The notes: generated by a model not told the origin, from the sequence alone. 48,104 nucleotides of DNA from Acidimicrobiia bacterium (GCA_026002975.1 BPGJ01000009.1:1-48104); one strand, 5' to 3'; shown: positions 36,076 to 45,579, numbered from the stretch's first letter. A program made the numbers and translations.

Positions 36076-37328
36076 TGGCCACCAGACGCCGGGTGGTGGT
36101 AACCGGACTGGGGGCGGTCACCCCGCTCGGTCTCGACGTCGACTCGACCTGGAAGGCGGTGCTGGAAGGTCGCTCCGGGGCCGGTCCGATCACCCAGTTC
36201 GACGTGTCCGAGCACAAGGTCCGTTTCGCCTGCGAGGTGAAGGGCTTCGATCCCGAGGAACACTTCGATCGTCGGGAGGTGAGGAGGCTCGACCGGTGCA
36301 GCCAGCTCGCCCTGGTGGCGACCCGCCAGGCGATGAGCGACGCCGGTTTGGCTTTCGACCCCGACGGGGAGGACGCACCACGGGCGGGATGCGTGATCGG
36401 TGTCGGCTTCGGCGGGATGCGGACCTTCATCGACGAGATCGACGTTCTGCGGGAGAGGGGCCCCGACAGGGTGAGCCCCCTAGGGGTCCCCAAGATCATC
36501 GCCAACATGCCGGCGGGTCTGGTGTCGATGGAGCACAACCTGTACGGGCCGGTCACCTGTGTGGTGACTGCTTGTTCCGCCTCGGCCAACGCCATCGGGG
36601 AGGCAGCCGAGATCATTCGGCGGGGAGCGGCCGACGTCATGGTGGCCGGAGGAGCCGAGGCGGCGGTCAACGAATACGCGATCGCGGCTTTCGCCCAGGC
36701 CAAAGCCCTCAGCTTCAGGAACGACGACCCGGCGGCAGCCTGCCGGCCGTTCGACGCCGACCGGGACGGCTTCGTTCTGGCAGAGGGTGCCGCCTGTCTG
36801 ATTCTGGAGGAGCGGGAACGGGCCCTGGCCCGCGGGGCCCACATCTACGCCGAGGTGACCGGCTACGGGATGTCGGCCGACGCGTACCACATAACCCTGC
36901 CCCGGCCCGGAGGCACCGGAGCTGCCCGGGCGATGGTCGCCGCCTTGAAGGACGCCGGCCTGCAGCCTTCCGATCTGGGATACATCAACGCCCACGGCAC
37001 GTCGACGGTGGCCAACGACGTGACCGAGACCGCTGCCATCAAGCTGGCGTTGGGCGAGGAGGTGGCGTTCCGGGTGCCGGTCTCGTCGACCAAGTCGATG
37101 ACCGGTCACCTGCTGGGAGCCGCGGGGGCGTTGGAGGCGATCCTCTCCATCCTGGCCATGCGAGACCTGGTCCTGCCCCCCACCATCAACTACACGACCC
37201 CCGACCCCGAGTGCGACCTGGACTACGTGCCCAACCAGGCTCGGCCGGTGCAGCGCCTCGACCACGTGGCGTCCAACTCGTTCGGGTTCGGAGGGCACAA
37301 CGTGACCCTCGTCTTCTCCCGCCCCTAG
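36075..37328 (+). CDS. fabF: 3-oxoacyl-ACP synthase II
   Basis: This 417-residue condensing enzyme elongates acyl-ACP with malonyl-ACP. The thiolase-fold catalytic triad is complete: Cys167 in VVTACSASANAIGEA, His in INAHGTSTVANDVTE and His in NSFGFGGHNVTLVF, with the conserved Lys in SSTKSMTGHLLGAAGALEAI. It ends the fabD-H-G-acpP-F operon. Its TAG stop lies in a CTAG shared with the stop of the convergent membrane-protein gene, so the two genes overlap by four bases. Confidence 0.96.
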   Translation: MATRRRVVVTGLGAVTPLGLDVDSTWKAVLEGRSGAGPITQFDVSEHKVRFACEVKGFDPEEHFDRREVRRLDRCSQLALVATRQAMSDAGLAFDPDGEDAPRAGCVIGVGFGGMRTFIDEIDVLRERGPDRVSPLGVPKIIANMPAGLVSMEHNLYGPVTCVVTACSASANAIGEAAEIIRRGAADVMVAGGAEAAVNEYAIAAFAQAKALSFRNDDPAAACRPFDADRDGFVLAEGAACLILEERERALARGAHIYAEVTGYGMSADAYHITLPRPGGTGAARAMVAALKDAGLQPSDLGYINAHGTSTVANDVTETAAIKLALGEEVAFRVPVSSTKSMTGHLLGAAGALEAILSILAMRDLVLPPTINYTTPDPECDLDYVPNQARPVQRLDHVASNSFGFGGHNVTLVFSRP

Positions 37329-37573
37329 TCCCGGTCGTCTGAGTCCCTGCTCTGGCGGTACTCGGCCAACGACCGGTAGACCAGCACCAGGACCACCGTC
37401 ACCCCCACCGCGGCCACCAGGAACGAAAACGACGCGACGAGCAGCGCAGGGAACAGGCAGCCCGTCCCTGCCTCGGCCCGGCAGGACACGTCGGCCACCA
37501 CCCAGCCGACGAAGCCGCCGATCACCCCGGCCACCAGGGCCGGAACGGCGATCCACGGGTTGGGCGACCTCAC
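37325..37573 (-). CDS. small two-helix membrane protein
   Basis: The 82-residue product has helices at about 8-26 (AVPALVAGVIGGFVGWVVAD) and 45-68 (LLVASFSFLVAAVGVTVVLV), with a Cys on each side of the short loop (SCRAEAGTGCLF) that could form a disulfide outside the cell. The charged tail (EYRQSRDSDDRD) is likely cytoplasmic. The GTG start overlaps the stop of the larger membrane-protein gene. No family recognised. Confidence 0.72.
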   Translation of the reverse strand: MRSPNPWIAVPALVAGVIGGFVGWVVADVSCRAEAGTGCLFPALLVASFSFLVAAVGVTVVLVLVYRSLAEYRQSRDSDDRD

Positions 37574-38325
37574 CCCGACTTCCTCCTGCCCCGGGAATCG
37601 AGACCGGCCTCGTCGAGGATCTCCCGGGGGACCAGCTCCGGCGGGATGGGGACCGCGGTGCCCCGCTCCACCAGGGGATGGACCGCCAACCGGGCGTCCT
37701 TCGACCATGCCAGAGCCGCCACCGTGGCGGCCACCACCAGGCAGGCGACCGCGCCGCCGGGTTCCAGGGTGAGGGCAGCCGCCAGCGCCAGGGACGGAAC
37801 CACCACCCGGACCACGAAGAGCGCCCCGGGGGCGGCCTTGGCGTACCAGACGCCGCCCACCCACACCGCCGCCAGCAGGATGGCGGTCGACGCCGGCATG
37901 GAGGGCACCACCGCAGCCACCACCGCCGGAGAGAAGAGAACCGCCAACACGGCGCCTACCGCTCTCGGGGGCGGACCGGCCGCGGCTGGCCTCTCCCTCA
38001 CGTAACCCTTCATCGCTCGGCCGGCCAAACCCCCCAAGGCTGCTGCCGACGAGACCAGGCCCAACCACCACCACCAGGATTCGACCGGGACCACCACGGC
38101 CGACGCCAGTCCGGCCGCGGCCACACCCATCCCCAGGCGACGACCCCAGCGGGACGCGCCCACCAGCATTCCGACCAGGGAGAGGGTCCCGGCGAACACC
38201 ATTTCGCCTCCCAGCCACACCGCCGACCATCCCGACCAGGGACCCGTCCCGAAACCCACCGCCAACCCCCACACCAGGGAGGAGAGGAGGAGGGCCGACG
38301 AGGTGATCACCGCGCCCGGTCTCAT
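37570..38325 (-). CDS. polytopic membrane protein, function unknown
   Basis: The 251-residue product has about seven or eight hydrophobic segments rich in Ala, Val and Trp (for example VPVESWWWWLGLVSSAAALG and STAILLAAVWVGGVWYAKAA), followed by a cytoplasmic tail of about 50 residues ending in basic GRRKSG. The ATG at 38325 is chosen because it overlaps the phosphatase stop (ATGA), in keeping with local style, and longer in-frame starts run inside that gene. No conserved domain is recognised. Confidence 0.72.
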   Translation of the reverse strand: MRPGAVITSSALLLSSLVWGLAVGFGTGPWSGWSAVWLGGEMVFAGTLSLVGMLVGASRWGRRLGMGVAAAGLASAVVVPVESWWWWLGLVSSAAALGGLAGRAMKGYVRERPAAAGPPPRAVGAVLAVLFSPAVVAAVVPSMPASTAILLAAVWVGGVWYAKAAPGALFVVRVVVPSLALAAALTLEPGGAVACLVVAATVAALAWSKDARLAVHPLVERGTAVPIPPELVPREILDEAGLDSRGRRKSG

Positions 38326-38909
38326 CGGCGGTCCTCCGGAGACCATCGCGCCACCTCTCGCCACGGATCCCGCCGCAGGCTCACCACGGTGCAGTGGCCG
38401 GGTTTCGACTCGTGGAGACCCCGAAGTCCGATCAGCCCCATCAGGCAAGCCTGGATGGGATCCTGGTGGGAAACGACCACCACGTCGCCGTCGGCTTCCC
38501 GGGTCAGCTCCTCCACCGCCTCGACCATCCTCCCGATCAGAGTCGACAGGGGCTCGCCCGGCAGCGACTCGGGGGACCGGAGGTAGGCCTCCAATTCTCC
38601 GGGAAAGACCGCAGGCAGCTCGTCCCAGCCGTGGCCGGCCCACCTGTCGGCCATCTTCCACTCTCCCAACCGCTCGTCGACGCCCACCTCCAGTCCGTGT
38701 CTCCGGGCTATCACCTCGGCGGTCTCGACGGCCCGTTCCAGCGGCGAAGACCAGACGGCTGCGACCGTGCGGGACGACAGATACGACGCGGTCTCCTCTG
38801 CCTGGGTGCGTCCCAGCTCGGACAGATGGAAGCCGGGCAGCGACGCATACACCAGGTGTCGAGGGTTCTCCACCTCGCCGTGCCGCACCAGATGAACAAG
38901 CCGAACCAT
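38322..38909 (-). CDS. histidine phosphatase (phosphoglycerate mutase-like)
   Basis: The 195-residue protein has the catalytic motif LVRHGEVENP near the N-terminus, the arginine of SSPLERAVETAEVIA, an acidic WKMADRW region and the second histidine in DVVVVSHQDPIQACLMGL. These are the phospho-histidine acceptor, phosphate pocket and distal histidine of branch-1 histidine phosphatases. The substrate is unknown. It is the first gene of a three-gene minus-strand unit joined by ATGA/GTGA overlaps. Confidence 0.88.
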   Translation of the reverse strand: MVRLVHLVRHGEVENPRHLVYASLPGFHLSELGRTQAEETASYLSSRTVAAVWSSPLERAVETAEVIARRHGLEVGVDERLGEWKMADRWAGHGWDELPAVFPGELEAYLRSPESLPGEPLSTLIGRMVEAVEELTREADGDVVVVSHQDPIQACLMGLIGLRGLHESKPGHCTVVSLRRDPWREVARWSPEDRR

Positions 38910-38918
38910 GCTCGGTCG

Positions 38919-38924
38919 ACGGTA
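38919..38924 (-). promoter_or_regulatory. candidate -10 box of the histidine phosphatase operon
   Basis: On the minus strand TACCGT ends nine bases before the ATG at 38909. No ribosome site is evident, which supports a leaderless start. Confidence 0.4.
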
Positions 38925-39027
38925 GCCGAGGTCGAGGTGACCGGGTGCACCTCCGGCGGGAGCCGACCTGCCGGAACCGGGCTTCTCACACCGGTGGTCA
39001 TCTCCGTACTAGGGGTTCTTTGCGGCG

Positions 39028-39057
39028 GGGACACAACCCGGGGTGCACACGTATACT
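39028..39057 (+). promoter_or_regulatory. promoter of the DUF3040 gene (GGGACA-18-TATACT)
   Basis: The -10 TATACT (39052-39057) matches five of six consensus bases, and GGGACA (39028-39033) matches four of six at 18-base spacing. Initiation near 39064 would leave a leader of about 23 bases containing AGAGGTGAT before the ATG at 39087, so this is a conventional rather than leaderless unit. Confidence 0.55.
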
Positions 39058-39086
39058 GGGCTCGGCGGCCCCGACAGAGGTGATCG

Positions 39087-39404
39087 ATGCCACTCGACGA
39101 TCGTGAACAGCGCATCCTCGCCGAGATCGAGCGGCAGCTCTACGCGGAGGACCCGGCCCTGGTCCACGCCGTCAAGAACATCGATCGGGTCGGGCGTTTC
39201 GGAGTGCGACTCCCGGCAGTCGGGATGGTCGTCGGGTTGGTGATCACCATCGCCACCTTCACCCTCAGCTCGTATGTCGCCATAGCCGGATTCGTGCTCC
39301 TGGTCATCTCGGCGACCGCCCTGGTGCACGGCCTCAGGAGCCGGGCCGAACGGGGCCGAGAACGCCGGGAGAGGCGGTGGCCGCGACCGTTCCGACGCCG
39401 CTGA
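39087..39404 (+). CDS. DUF3040 membrane protein
   Basis: The 105-residue protein begins with the DUF3040 helix PLDDREQRILAEIERQLYAE, followed by two adjacent membrane helices (VGMVVGLVITIATFTLS and VAIAGFVLLVISATALVHGL) and a very basic tail (RSRAERGRERRERRWPR). The family is nearly confined to actinobacteria and is of unknown function. It stands alone with its own promoter. Confidence 0.85.
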   Translation: MPLDDREQRILAEIERQLYAEDPALVHAVKNIDRVGRFGVRLPAVGMVVGLVITIATFTLSSYVAIAGFVLLVISATALVHGLRSRAERGRERRERRWPRPFRRR

Positions 39405-39408
39405 TCGA

Positions 39409-39429
39409 ACCGGGCTAAAGTGGCCCGGT
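39409..39429 (+). terminator. weak hairpin after the DUF3040 gene
   Basis: ACCGGGC and GCCCGGT form a 7-bp stem around a seven-base loop, starting five bases after the DUF3040 stop. No T run follows, so termination is uncertain. Confidence 0.3.
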
Positions 39430-39651
39430 CCGGCTCTTGGTCACCCGGGGGGCCAAGCGAGTCGGCTTCCGGAGAGGGACACGCACCGGGGGCGACGTGA
39501 TGCGTCCGATCCGGTGGACAGGTTCGGCAGCGACGAGCGAAGGAAGGGCCCCCGCCGGGGTCTCCACCCGTTGCGGCCACGCCTCCAGGACCTGTCTGCG
39601 GCGTGTCGGTTTGGAGAACAGTCGGGTATTGGACGTCGGGGAGAGGTTGCT

Positions 39652-40152
39652 TTGCAGGAAGGATTCACCGCTCAGCAGGCTTCCAAGTTGACCGGATGCA
39701 CCCACCACCAGCTCCGCTACTGGGATCGGGTAGGGCTCGTCAAACCCTCGGTGCAGCAAACCGGGGGACGTCCCGGGGTAAGGCGGCTCTACTCGTTCCG
39801 GGACCTGGTGGCGCTCAGGGTCGTCAAGAGCCTTCTCGACAACGGCATGTCCCTCCAGAGGGTGAGGAGGGCGTGGAACTATCTGCGGCGTCACGCCGAC
39901 ATCGACACCCACCTGGCGGAGGTGAAGCTGGTGACCGATGGTTCCACCATCTTCCACGTCACCAGGAACGAGGGCGAGCTGCTCGACGCGCTTCGTGAGG
40001 GTCAGCTGGCGTTCTTCGTGGCGATCGATCAGATCGCCCGCAGCGTGGAGGAAGACGTCGACCGGTTCGAGCTGGATCGAGGCACGTTCTTGGAGCTCCT
40101 CCGCCGGTCGGAGGACGACGTGCTGGAGGAGATGCGAGCCTCGGAAGGCTGA
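39652..40152 (+). CDS. MerR-family transcriptional regulator
   Basis: The 166-residue protein has an N-terminal MerR winged helix-turn-helix, FTAQQASKLTGCTHHQLRYW then DRVGLVKPSVQQTGGRPGVR and RLYSFRDLVALRVVKSLLDN, followed by a helical region (GMSLQRVRRAWNYLRRH) and a C-terminal domain with no metal-binding cysteines. The TTG at 39652 is chosen because GAGAGG lies a few bases upstream and the domain starts there; a longer in-frame extension to 39514 is Arg-rich and unlike the family. Its ligand is unknown. The 247 bases before it hold no other gene. Confidence 0.8.
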   Translation: MQEGFTAQQASKLTGCTHHQLRYWDRVGLVKPSVQQTGGRPGVRRLYSFRDLVALRVVKSLLDNGMSLQRVRRAWNYLRRHADIDTHLAEVKLVTDGSTIFHVTRNEGELLDALREGQLAFFVAIDQIARSVEEDVDRFELDRGTFLELLRRSEDDVLEEMRASEG

Positions 40153-40156
40153 TCGG

Positions 40157-42470
40157 TCAGCGCCGCAGCGACCTGAGCGAGAACCAGGCTGCCAGCCGAG
40201 CGGTCCGGCCGTATCGACGGGCCAACACCCCCTCGGCCCGGGTGAACACGCCCATCCCGTCGGGTTCCGCCCGGTCTCCATAGACCGCCGCGGAGTAACG
40301 GGCGGCCAGGGGGACCATCTCTGGGTCGACGCGCCGGGCGAGCTCGAGAGGCGTCAGGTGGGCGTGGAGGTCCTCCCCCAGATCCCCGAGGCGATCCACG
40401 ATCTCGGCCCACGCCGCCGAGATGTCGCCTCGTCTCAGCCGGCGGAGCCGCGCCCACCTCCGCCACGCCTTGATCGCGGGAACGCTGCCGAGACCGGCCA
40501 GCAGGAGGAGGACCACCCACGCCGCCCTACCCAGGTCGCTGTCGGTTCCCGGGACGAACAGGGCCGGTGTGGGATCACCGGCTTCCAGGTCGATCTCGGG
40601 GCCCAGCTCCCGAAGCTCGACCGGCACGTCGTCGCCGGGCAGCAGCCCGGCAGGATCGGAGGGGGCCGGGAGGAAGAGACGAGGGTCGAACCCCACCGCC
40701 GACCCGACCAGCGACGGGTTGGCCCCGTCAGAACGAGGGGTCGGGTCGAATCGGATCCAGCCGTGGTTGTCCATCCAGAGTTCCACCCAGGCGTGGGCGT
40801 TCCTCTCCCGCACCACGACGACCTCGCTGCCGTCGGGCTGGCGGATGACCTCTCCGGGTGTGAAACCCAACACCACCCGGCTCGGGATCCCCAGGGTGCG
40901 GGCCATGGCGGCCATCGCGGTGGCGAACTGTTCGCAATACCCGGTCCGGTAGTTGGGACTCTCGGGGTCGGTGAGCCAGGCGGTCAGGTCGAGGGCGTCG
41001 TGGCCGGTCGAGACGTCGAGGGAGTAACGGAAGTTGGCCGGGTCCCGGAACCAGGCCTCCAACAGCACCGCCTTCTCGAATCGGGTGATGCCCGGAGCCG
41101 TCACCTCTCGGGCGAGGAGCCCCAGATCGGGGGGGAGACCGTCGGGTAGCTCCAACCAGCGGTCCATGTCGTCGGGTCTGGGCTCGAACTCCGACCGGAC
41201 CGGCCTTCCAGTGAACACCGACGCTTCGGCCGCCTCCCGGAAGATGGGGGAGAGCTCCCCCCCGATGGTGGCCAGACGGGCCACGTCCACTCTGGGCACC
41301 TGGGCGGTTATCTCGTACTCCCAGCCCTCCTGGGTTCGCACGTCCAGCCCGATCGACCCGTCCTCCCTGACCCTGAAGCTGTCTTCGATCAACGACACGT
41401 CGCTTCGCAGATCGACCGGGGAGTACAAGGTGGGCAGCAACTGCTCACGTAGCCCGGCGATCCTCACCCGGGCCGACACGGGAACCGACTCGCCCCGGAA
41501 CCGCCAGTCGAGTCTCTCCCACCTCTCGCCTCGCGGGGAGAACGACTGGTTGCCCGGCACCCAGTTGATCCCGTCGAAGAAATCCAGGGTGATCAGCCTC
41601 CAATACAGCTCCCCATTCGGGACCCCCCCGGAGACCCGGGCGAAGAACATGGGCTCGTCGCTCAGGTCGAGGAGGCTCTGCTGGAGCCCCACGAACAGGT
41701 TGAAGGAGGGTCCCGCCGTACAGACCCGACCCGAGCCCGGTTCGGCTCCTCCAGTCGATGGTGCCCGCCTCAGGCACCCAGGAGGCCACCGCCCGGGTTC
41801 CGAACACCGCAGAGAGGACCATCACCGCCGCGACCACGATCCCCGGGACGGTGGACCTTCTGGGGCGGTAGCGTCCCGCGGAGTCCCGGAGTCGACCCCC
41901 ACCCTGGCGGGAGTCGGCCCACGCCGCCAGGCCCGCCACGGTCACCAACGCCATCGCGGCCGGCCAAACCGGTCCCGGCGGTCTTCGATCCAACGTGGCG
42001 AGCTCCAGGTACAGGGCCAGCGAGGGGAGGAAGGCCAGCCAGAGGCGTTGTGAGGCCAGCCCCCAGGCGACGCACGATCCCAGACCCCAGAAGACGACCC
42101 CCAGGAGCCCCACCAAACCCGGCACGGGCAGCACCGGGGCCGCACCGAAGCGGATCGTGTCCCAGGCCAGGCCCAGCTCTCCGCCGAGCACCCTCCAGGT
42201 GGCGGCCGTGGGCAGGATGCCGCCACGGAGGGTGGAACCCGCCGCCAGACGGAGGAGCACGAACCCCACACCGATCGAGTTGACCGTCACCACCCACCGG
42301 ACACGACGACCGACCACCAGCCAGTTGGCCGCGGCCCCCAACACGGCGGCCGCGGCGACCGGAACGATCCAGCCGGGATCGCCGTCGGCGGGCTGGATCA
42401 GCCGGCCCAGACGTGCCAGGGCCAGCAGCAGGGCACCCCCTGCGGTCACCCAGCCGAGATACCGCGCCAT
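40157..42470 (-). CDS. TgpA-type transglutaminase-like membrane protein, one frameshift
   Basis: The first 240 residues hold paired membrane helices (GWVTAGGALLLALARLGRLI, then LPSLALYLELATLD) typical of the TgpA/DUF3488 N-domain. An extracytoplasmic transglutaminase core follows, with Cys in YRTGYCEQFATAMAAMARTL, His in RNAHAWVELWMDNHG and Asp in WIRFDPTPRSDG, then a last helix (AAWVVLLLLAGLGSVPAI) and a C-terminal DUF4129-like cytoplasmic tail. The frame breaks near 41708, between GLYGG and PSFNLFVGLQQ; the length is 3n+1, so one base is extra. Corrected length is about 770 residues. It ends the MoxR-DUF58-TgpA operon and overlaps the DUF58 gene. Confidence 0.85.
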
Positions 42471-43615
42471 GTCCTCTCGACCATCTGTCGCCATCCGGCC
42501 GCCCAGGATCCATCCGGGGGACACACCACCGTGTGCGCTCCCGCCCGGGCCAAGGCCATGTCGAGGCTGGCCACCGTCTCCGAGGCGGCCAACAGGATCG
42601 TCGATCGATAGTCCGAACGGAGCAGGCGATGCACACCTACCAGGGCGGCGTCGGGTACCCCGGTCACCAGGACCAGCACGCCTCCACCCCCGCTCCGGCT
42701 GATCCGGATGGCGGCTCGTTCCAGATCGAGTCGGGACGCCGGCTCCACCAGGGCCAGCTGCTCCATCGTCGCAGGGAAGTCGCGGCTGTCCATGGGGGAG
42801 TGGCCTCCCAGCCAGACCTCGGTGTCGAACCCTGCTCGGCCGAGGTGGACGACCACCGAAGCCACCGCTCTGACCGCCTGCTCGAAACACCCCGAGTTCT
42901 CATAGGAAGAGCCTCGACGGTCGAAGAACACCAGGGCCCGGGCCCGCCAAGGGGTCTCGAGCTGACGGATCATGAGCTGGTCCCGTTTGGCGGACGACGG
43001 CCAGTGGACACGGCGCAGGTCGTCACCCACCACGTACTCCCTCAGGGTGTAGAAGTCCTCACCCCCTCGCCGGCTCCTGTGGGTTTGGGCCAGCTGCACG
43101 GCCGGGTCGCGGCCGTGGGCCGCGGGGAGACCCTCGAGACGCTCCACCCTCGGGTAGACGACCAGACGGTCCACTGCTCCCACCTGTCGAACACGTCGGG
43201 CGAGGCGGAAGGGGTCGGTGACCTCGAGTCGAGCGGGACCCACCTGGTAGACGCCCCGACGACGACAGGAGACCCGGTAGCGTCCGGTCGCGGCACCGTC
43301 GAGCCTCCCCACCCGGAACACGGCCGAGCCCAAACCGCCGACCTCGTCGACCAAGGTCAGCTCGAACACCGGTCGGGACGTGGCGACGTGCAGCTCGACC
43401 AGGGTCTCCTCGCCCTCTGTGACGAGAGCCGGGCCCAGCCTCCTCCGCAGGTCGGCGTGCGGCCGGTCGATCCAAACGAACAGCCAAGCTGCGATCACCC
43501 CCGCCGATGCGAGCATGCCCAACGCGGCCAACTCGACCTCGCCGAACAGGACCCATCCCGCCATCGCGCCCGCCCCCACCGCCGCCACGAGCCAGCCGCG
43601 GTGGGTCAGGGTCAT
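42446..43615 (-). CDS. DUF58 domain protein
   Basis: The 389-residue product has two N-terminal membrane helices (RGWLVAAVGAGAMAGWVLF and MLASAGVIAAWLFVW), a beta-rich middle (RYRVSCRRRGVYQVGPARLE) and the DUF58 hallmark RRGGEDFYTLREYVVGDDLR then VHWPSSAKRDQLMIRQLETP. A von Willebrand A-like fold follows (ARALVFFDRRGSSYENSG). DUF58 proteins act with MoxR ATPases in assembly or activation of membrane complexes; the precise role is not established. The ATG overlaps the MoxR stop (ATGA). Confidence 0.88.
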   Translation of the reverse strand: MTLTHRGWLVAAVGAGAMAGWVLFGEVELAALGMLASAGVIAAWLFVWIDRPHADLRRRLGPALVTEGEETLVELHVATSRPVFELTLVDEVGGLGSAVFRVGRLDGAATGRYRVSCRRRGVYQVGPARLEVTDPFRLARRVRQVGAVDRLVVYPRVERLEGLPAAHGRDPAVQLAQTHRSRRGGEDFYTLREYVVGDDLRRVHWPSSAKRDQLMIRQLETPWRARALVFFDRRGSSYENSGCFEQAVRAVASVVVHLGRAGFDTEVWLGGHSPMDSRDFPATMEQLALVEPASRLDLERAAIRISRSGGGGVLVLVTGVPDAALVGVHRLLRSDYRSTILLAASETVASLDMALARAGAHTVVCPPDGSWAAGWRQMVERTWRGISAG

Positions 43616-44592
43616 GTCGCTACCCGGGTGCTCCCCGGCACTCTCGAGTGCCTCAACACGTCCTCTACCACCTCTTCGACGGTGGCTCCCCGCATCTGCG
43701 CTTCGGGTCTGAGGGCGAGACGGTGCGCCAGCACCGCCTGGGCGACTCCCTTGACGTCGTCGGGGATCACATACTCCCTTCCCGAGGCGGCCGCCACCAC
43801 CCCGCGCGACCCGCTGGAGGTAGAGAGCCGAGCGGGGCGATCCCCCCAAGAGAAGGTCGGGATGACGCCGGGTGGCGTCCACCAGGTCGATGACGTACGA
43901 CTTCACGGCGGGAGCCACCTGGACGACCCGGGCCTGATCGATGAGTCGGCACACCTCCTCGGCCGACACGACCGGTCCCCAGGTCCTGGAACGCGGACTG
44001 GCGCCCATGGGTGTCCAACATCTCCAGCTCCTTGTCCCGGGACGGGTAGCCGATCGAGATCCGCATCATGAACCGGTCGAGCTGGGCTTCGGGGAGGGGA
44101 TAGGTGCCTTCGTGCTCCAACGGGTTCTGGGTGGCCACGACCATGAACGGAGGGGTCAGCGGCCGGGTCACCCCGTCGACCGTCACCCTGCCGTTCCTCC
44201 ATGGCTTCCAGGAGAGCGGCCTGTGTCTTGGGACTCGCCCGGTTGATCTCGTCGCCCACCACGATGTTGGCGAAGATCGCTCCCGGCTTGAAGACGAACT
44301 CCGCCCGTTCCCGATCCCACACCGACACGCCGGTTACGTCCGAGGGGAGGAGATCGGGGGTGAACTGGATACGGTTGAAGGTGCAGTCCACCGACCGGGC
44401 CAGGGACTTGGCGAGGAGGGTCTTGCCGACCCCGGGTACGTCTTCGATGAGCACGTGCCCTTCTGCCAACAGGCAGGTGATCACCAGCTCGATCTCTCGC
44501 CGCTTGCCCTGGATGACCTTCTCGATGTTGGTCGCGATGCGAGAGAAGTTCTCGGCGAACTCGAGAGCCTGCTCCTCGCGGAGTGGGGCCAT
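43612..44592 (-). CDS. MoxR-family AAA+ ATPase, three frameshifts
   Basis: MoxR ATPases are chaperone-like AAA+ proteins. Joining three frames gives 326 residues: Walker A in [20 protein letters not shown], Walker B in [20 protein letters not shown], then [36 protein letters not shown] and the lid domain ([29 protein letters not shown]). Breaks lie near 44190 (after EAMEERQ), 43978 (after SAFQDLG) and 43818, each next to a G run of 3-4 bases. The total length is a multiple of three because the three shifts cancel. The start ATG has GAGGAG upstream. It is the first gene of the MoxR-DUF58-TgpA unit. Confidence 0.83.
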
Positions 44593-44708
44593 GGCAGCTC
44601 CTCGGCCGGACTGCCGGGCACTCTAACCCCGAGGCTGGGCCTATGAGAAAGGACATGAAGCCTGAGGCGGTTCGGTTAGTCTGTCGCCTGCGGGGGCCGA
44701 ACGCTCGA

Positions 44709-45000
44709 ATGCTGGCTGGGAGGCTACAGGCGATGGCGGTCGAACCAACGGGATCCGACGGATCCGAGCCGCGCGGAATCGAGACGGCGAGCCTGCCCGC
44801 CTCGCTGTGGTGGGAGGCGGTGTCGGCGGCTTGGGCTCATCGGCGGCATCGGTGGTGGAGTCGTTTTCCCCTATCTGCCGGTTCCGGCCAAGGCTTTCCT
44901 TCGTTGGCGGATCTACACCGCCTACGGCCGGGCCGATCATCCGATCCGGCGGGAGGACCTCGTCGACTACCTCCGATGGAGGAGGAGGTTCCGCGGGTGA
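44709..45000 (+). CDS. possible small membrane protein, broken frame, function unknown
   Basis: The 404 bases between the MoxR start and the next confident start (44997) hold one probable gene whose frame is not certain. The last part is convincing: GLIGGIGGGVVFPYLPVPAK forms a membrane-like segment, followed by the basic tail FLRWRIYTAYGRADHPIRRE then DLVDYLRWRRRFRG and a TGA overlapping the next GTG. Upstream this frame turns Arg-rich, whereas another frame reads RLAVVGGGVGG, so a frameshift near 44825 is likely. The start is a guess. The neighbouring genes are also frameshifted, so sequencing error is the simplest reading. Confidence 0.35.
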
Positions 45001-45552
45001 CGGCTCTGGAAGACCGGATCCGGCGGATCGAGGGGGTGGCCGACCTGACGCTCGAGTTGGGGGACTCCGGCTTGGAGGGCATCAGGGTCAGGGTCCAACC
45101 GGGCGTCGACGAATCGAAGGTCTTGGAGGAGATCCGCAAGGTCCTGGTCGCCTATGGGCTCTCGTCCCGCTCGGTTCCCCGGCTGGACCCTTCCATGCTG
45201 CGACCGGTCCACCCGACCGAGGTCGCCGAACCCGGAGCACCCACCGTGTCGGTGCTACCGGATCCGGTGGGTCTCCGAGCGGAGGTGGCCATCGGGGACC
45301 GCCGCGAAACCCGCGACCGCGGAAGCCACCCCGGATGGGGCTGCTCGAGCCGTGGCCGAGGCCCTGGCTCGGCTGTCGGGTGAGGAGCCCCCCGACGAGT
45401 GCCATGCCCGACGGGTCACCGTGGGTCGGGTTCCGGTCGTGGTCGTGGTGGTGCGCCGTGGCGACCAGGTCCAAGCGGGAGTCGGGGTGGTCACCGGCGA
45501 TCTCGCCCGAGCGCTCCTCGATGCCGTGTCGATGGCGATGGGGAGGGGTTAG
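44997..45552 (+). CDS. conserved-looking hypothetical protein, one frameshift
   Basis: The N-terminal half starts with GTG (VTALEDRIRRIEGVADLTLE), continues GVDESKVLEEIRKVLVAYGL and has a Pro-rich middle. After a break near 45295, at a GGGG run, the other frame gives PDGAARAVAEALARLSGEEP and ends VVVVVVRRGDQVQAGVGVVT, then GDLARALLDAVSMAMGRG. Length 3n+1 fits one extra base, giving about 184 residues. The small alpha/beta segments at each end (LEGIRVRVQPGVDESKV, VTVGRVPVVVVVV) look like related ferredoxin-like folds, but no family is recognised. It probably forms a unit with the preceding small gene (GTGA overlap). Confidence 0.55.
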
Positions 45553-45579
45553 TCTCTCCGGGCAGCCGGAGGTGATGGC

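Noticed and set aside
39405-39651. N-terminal extension of the MerR gene to 39514
   Set aside because: The extension is Arg-rich and unlike the family, and a ribosome site directly precedes the TTG at 39652.
44641-44940. Minus-strand 99-residue frame between MoxR and the hypothetical gene
   Set aside because: Pro/Ala/Arg-rich shadow; the plus strand carries a better-supported C-terminal segment with GTGA coupling.
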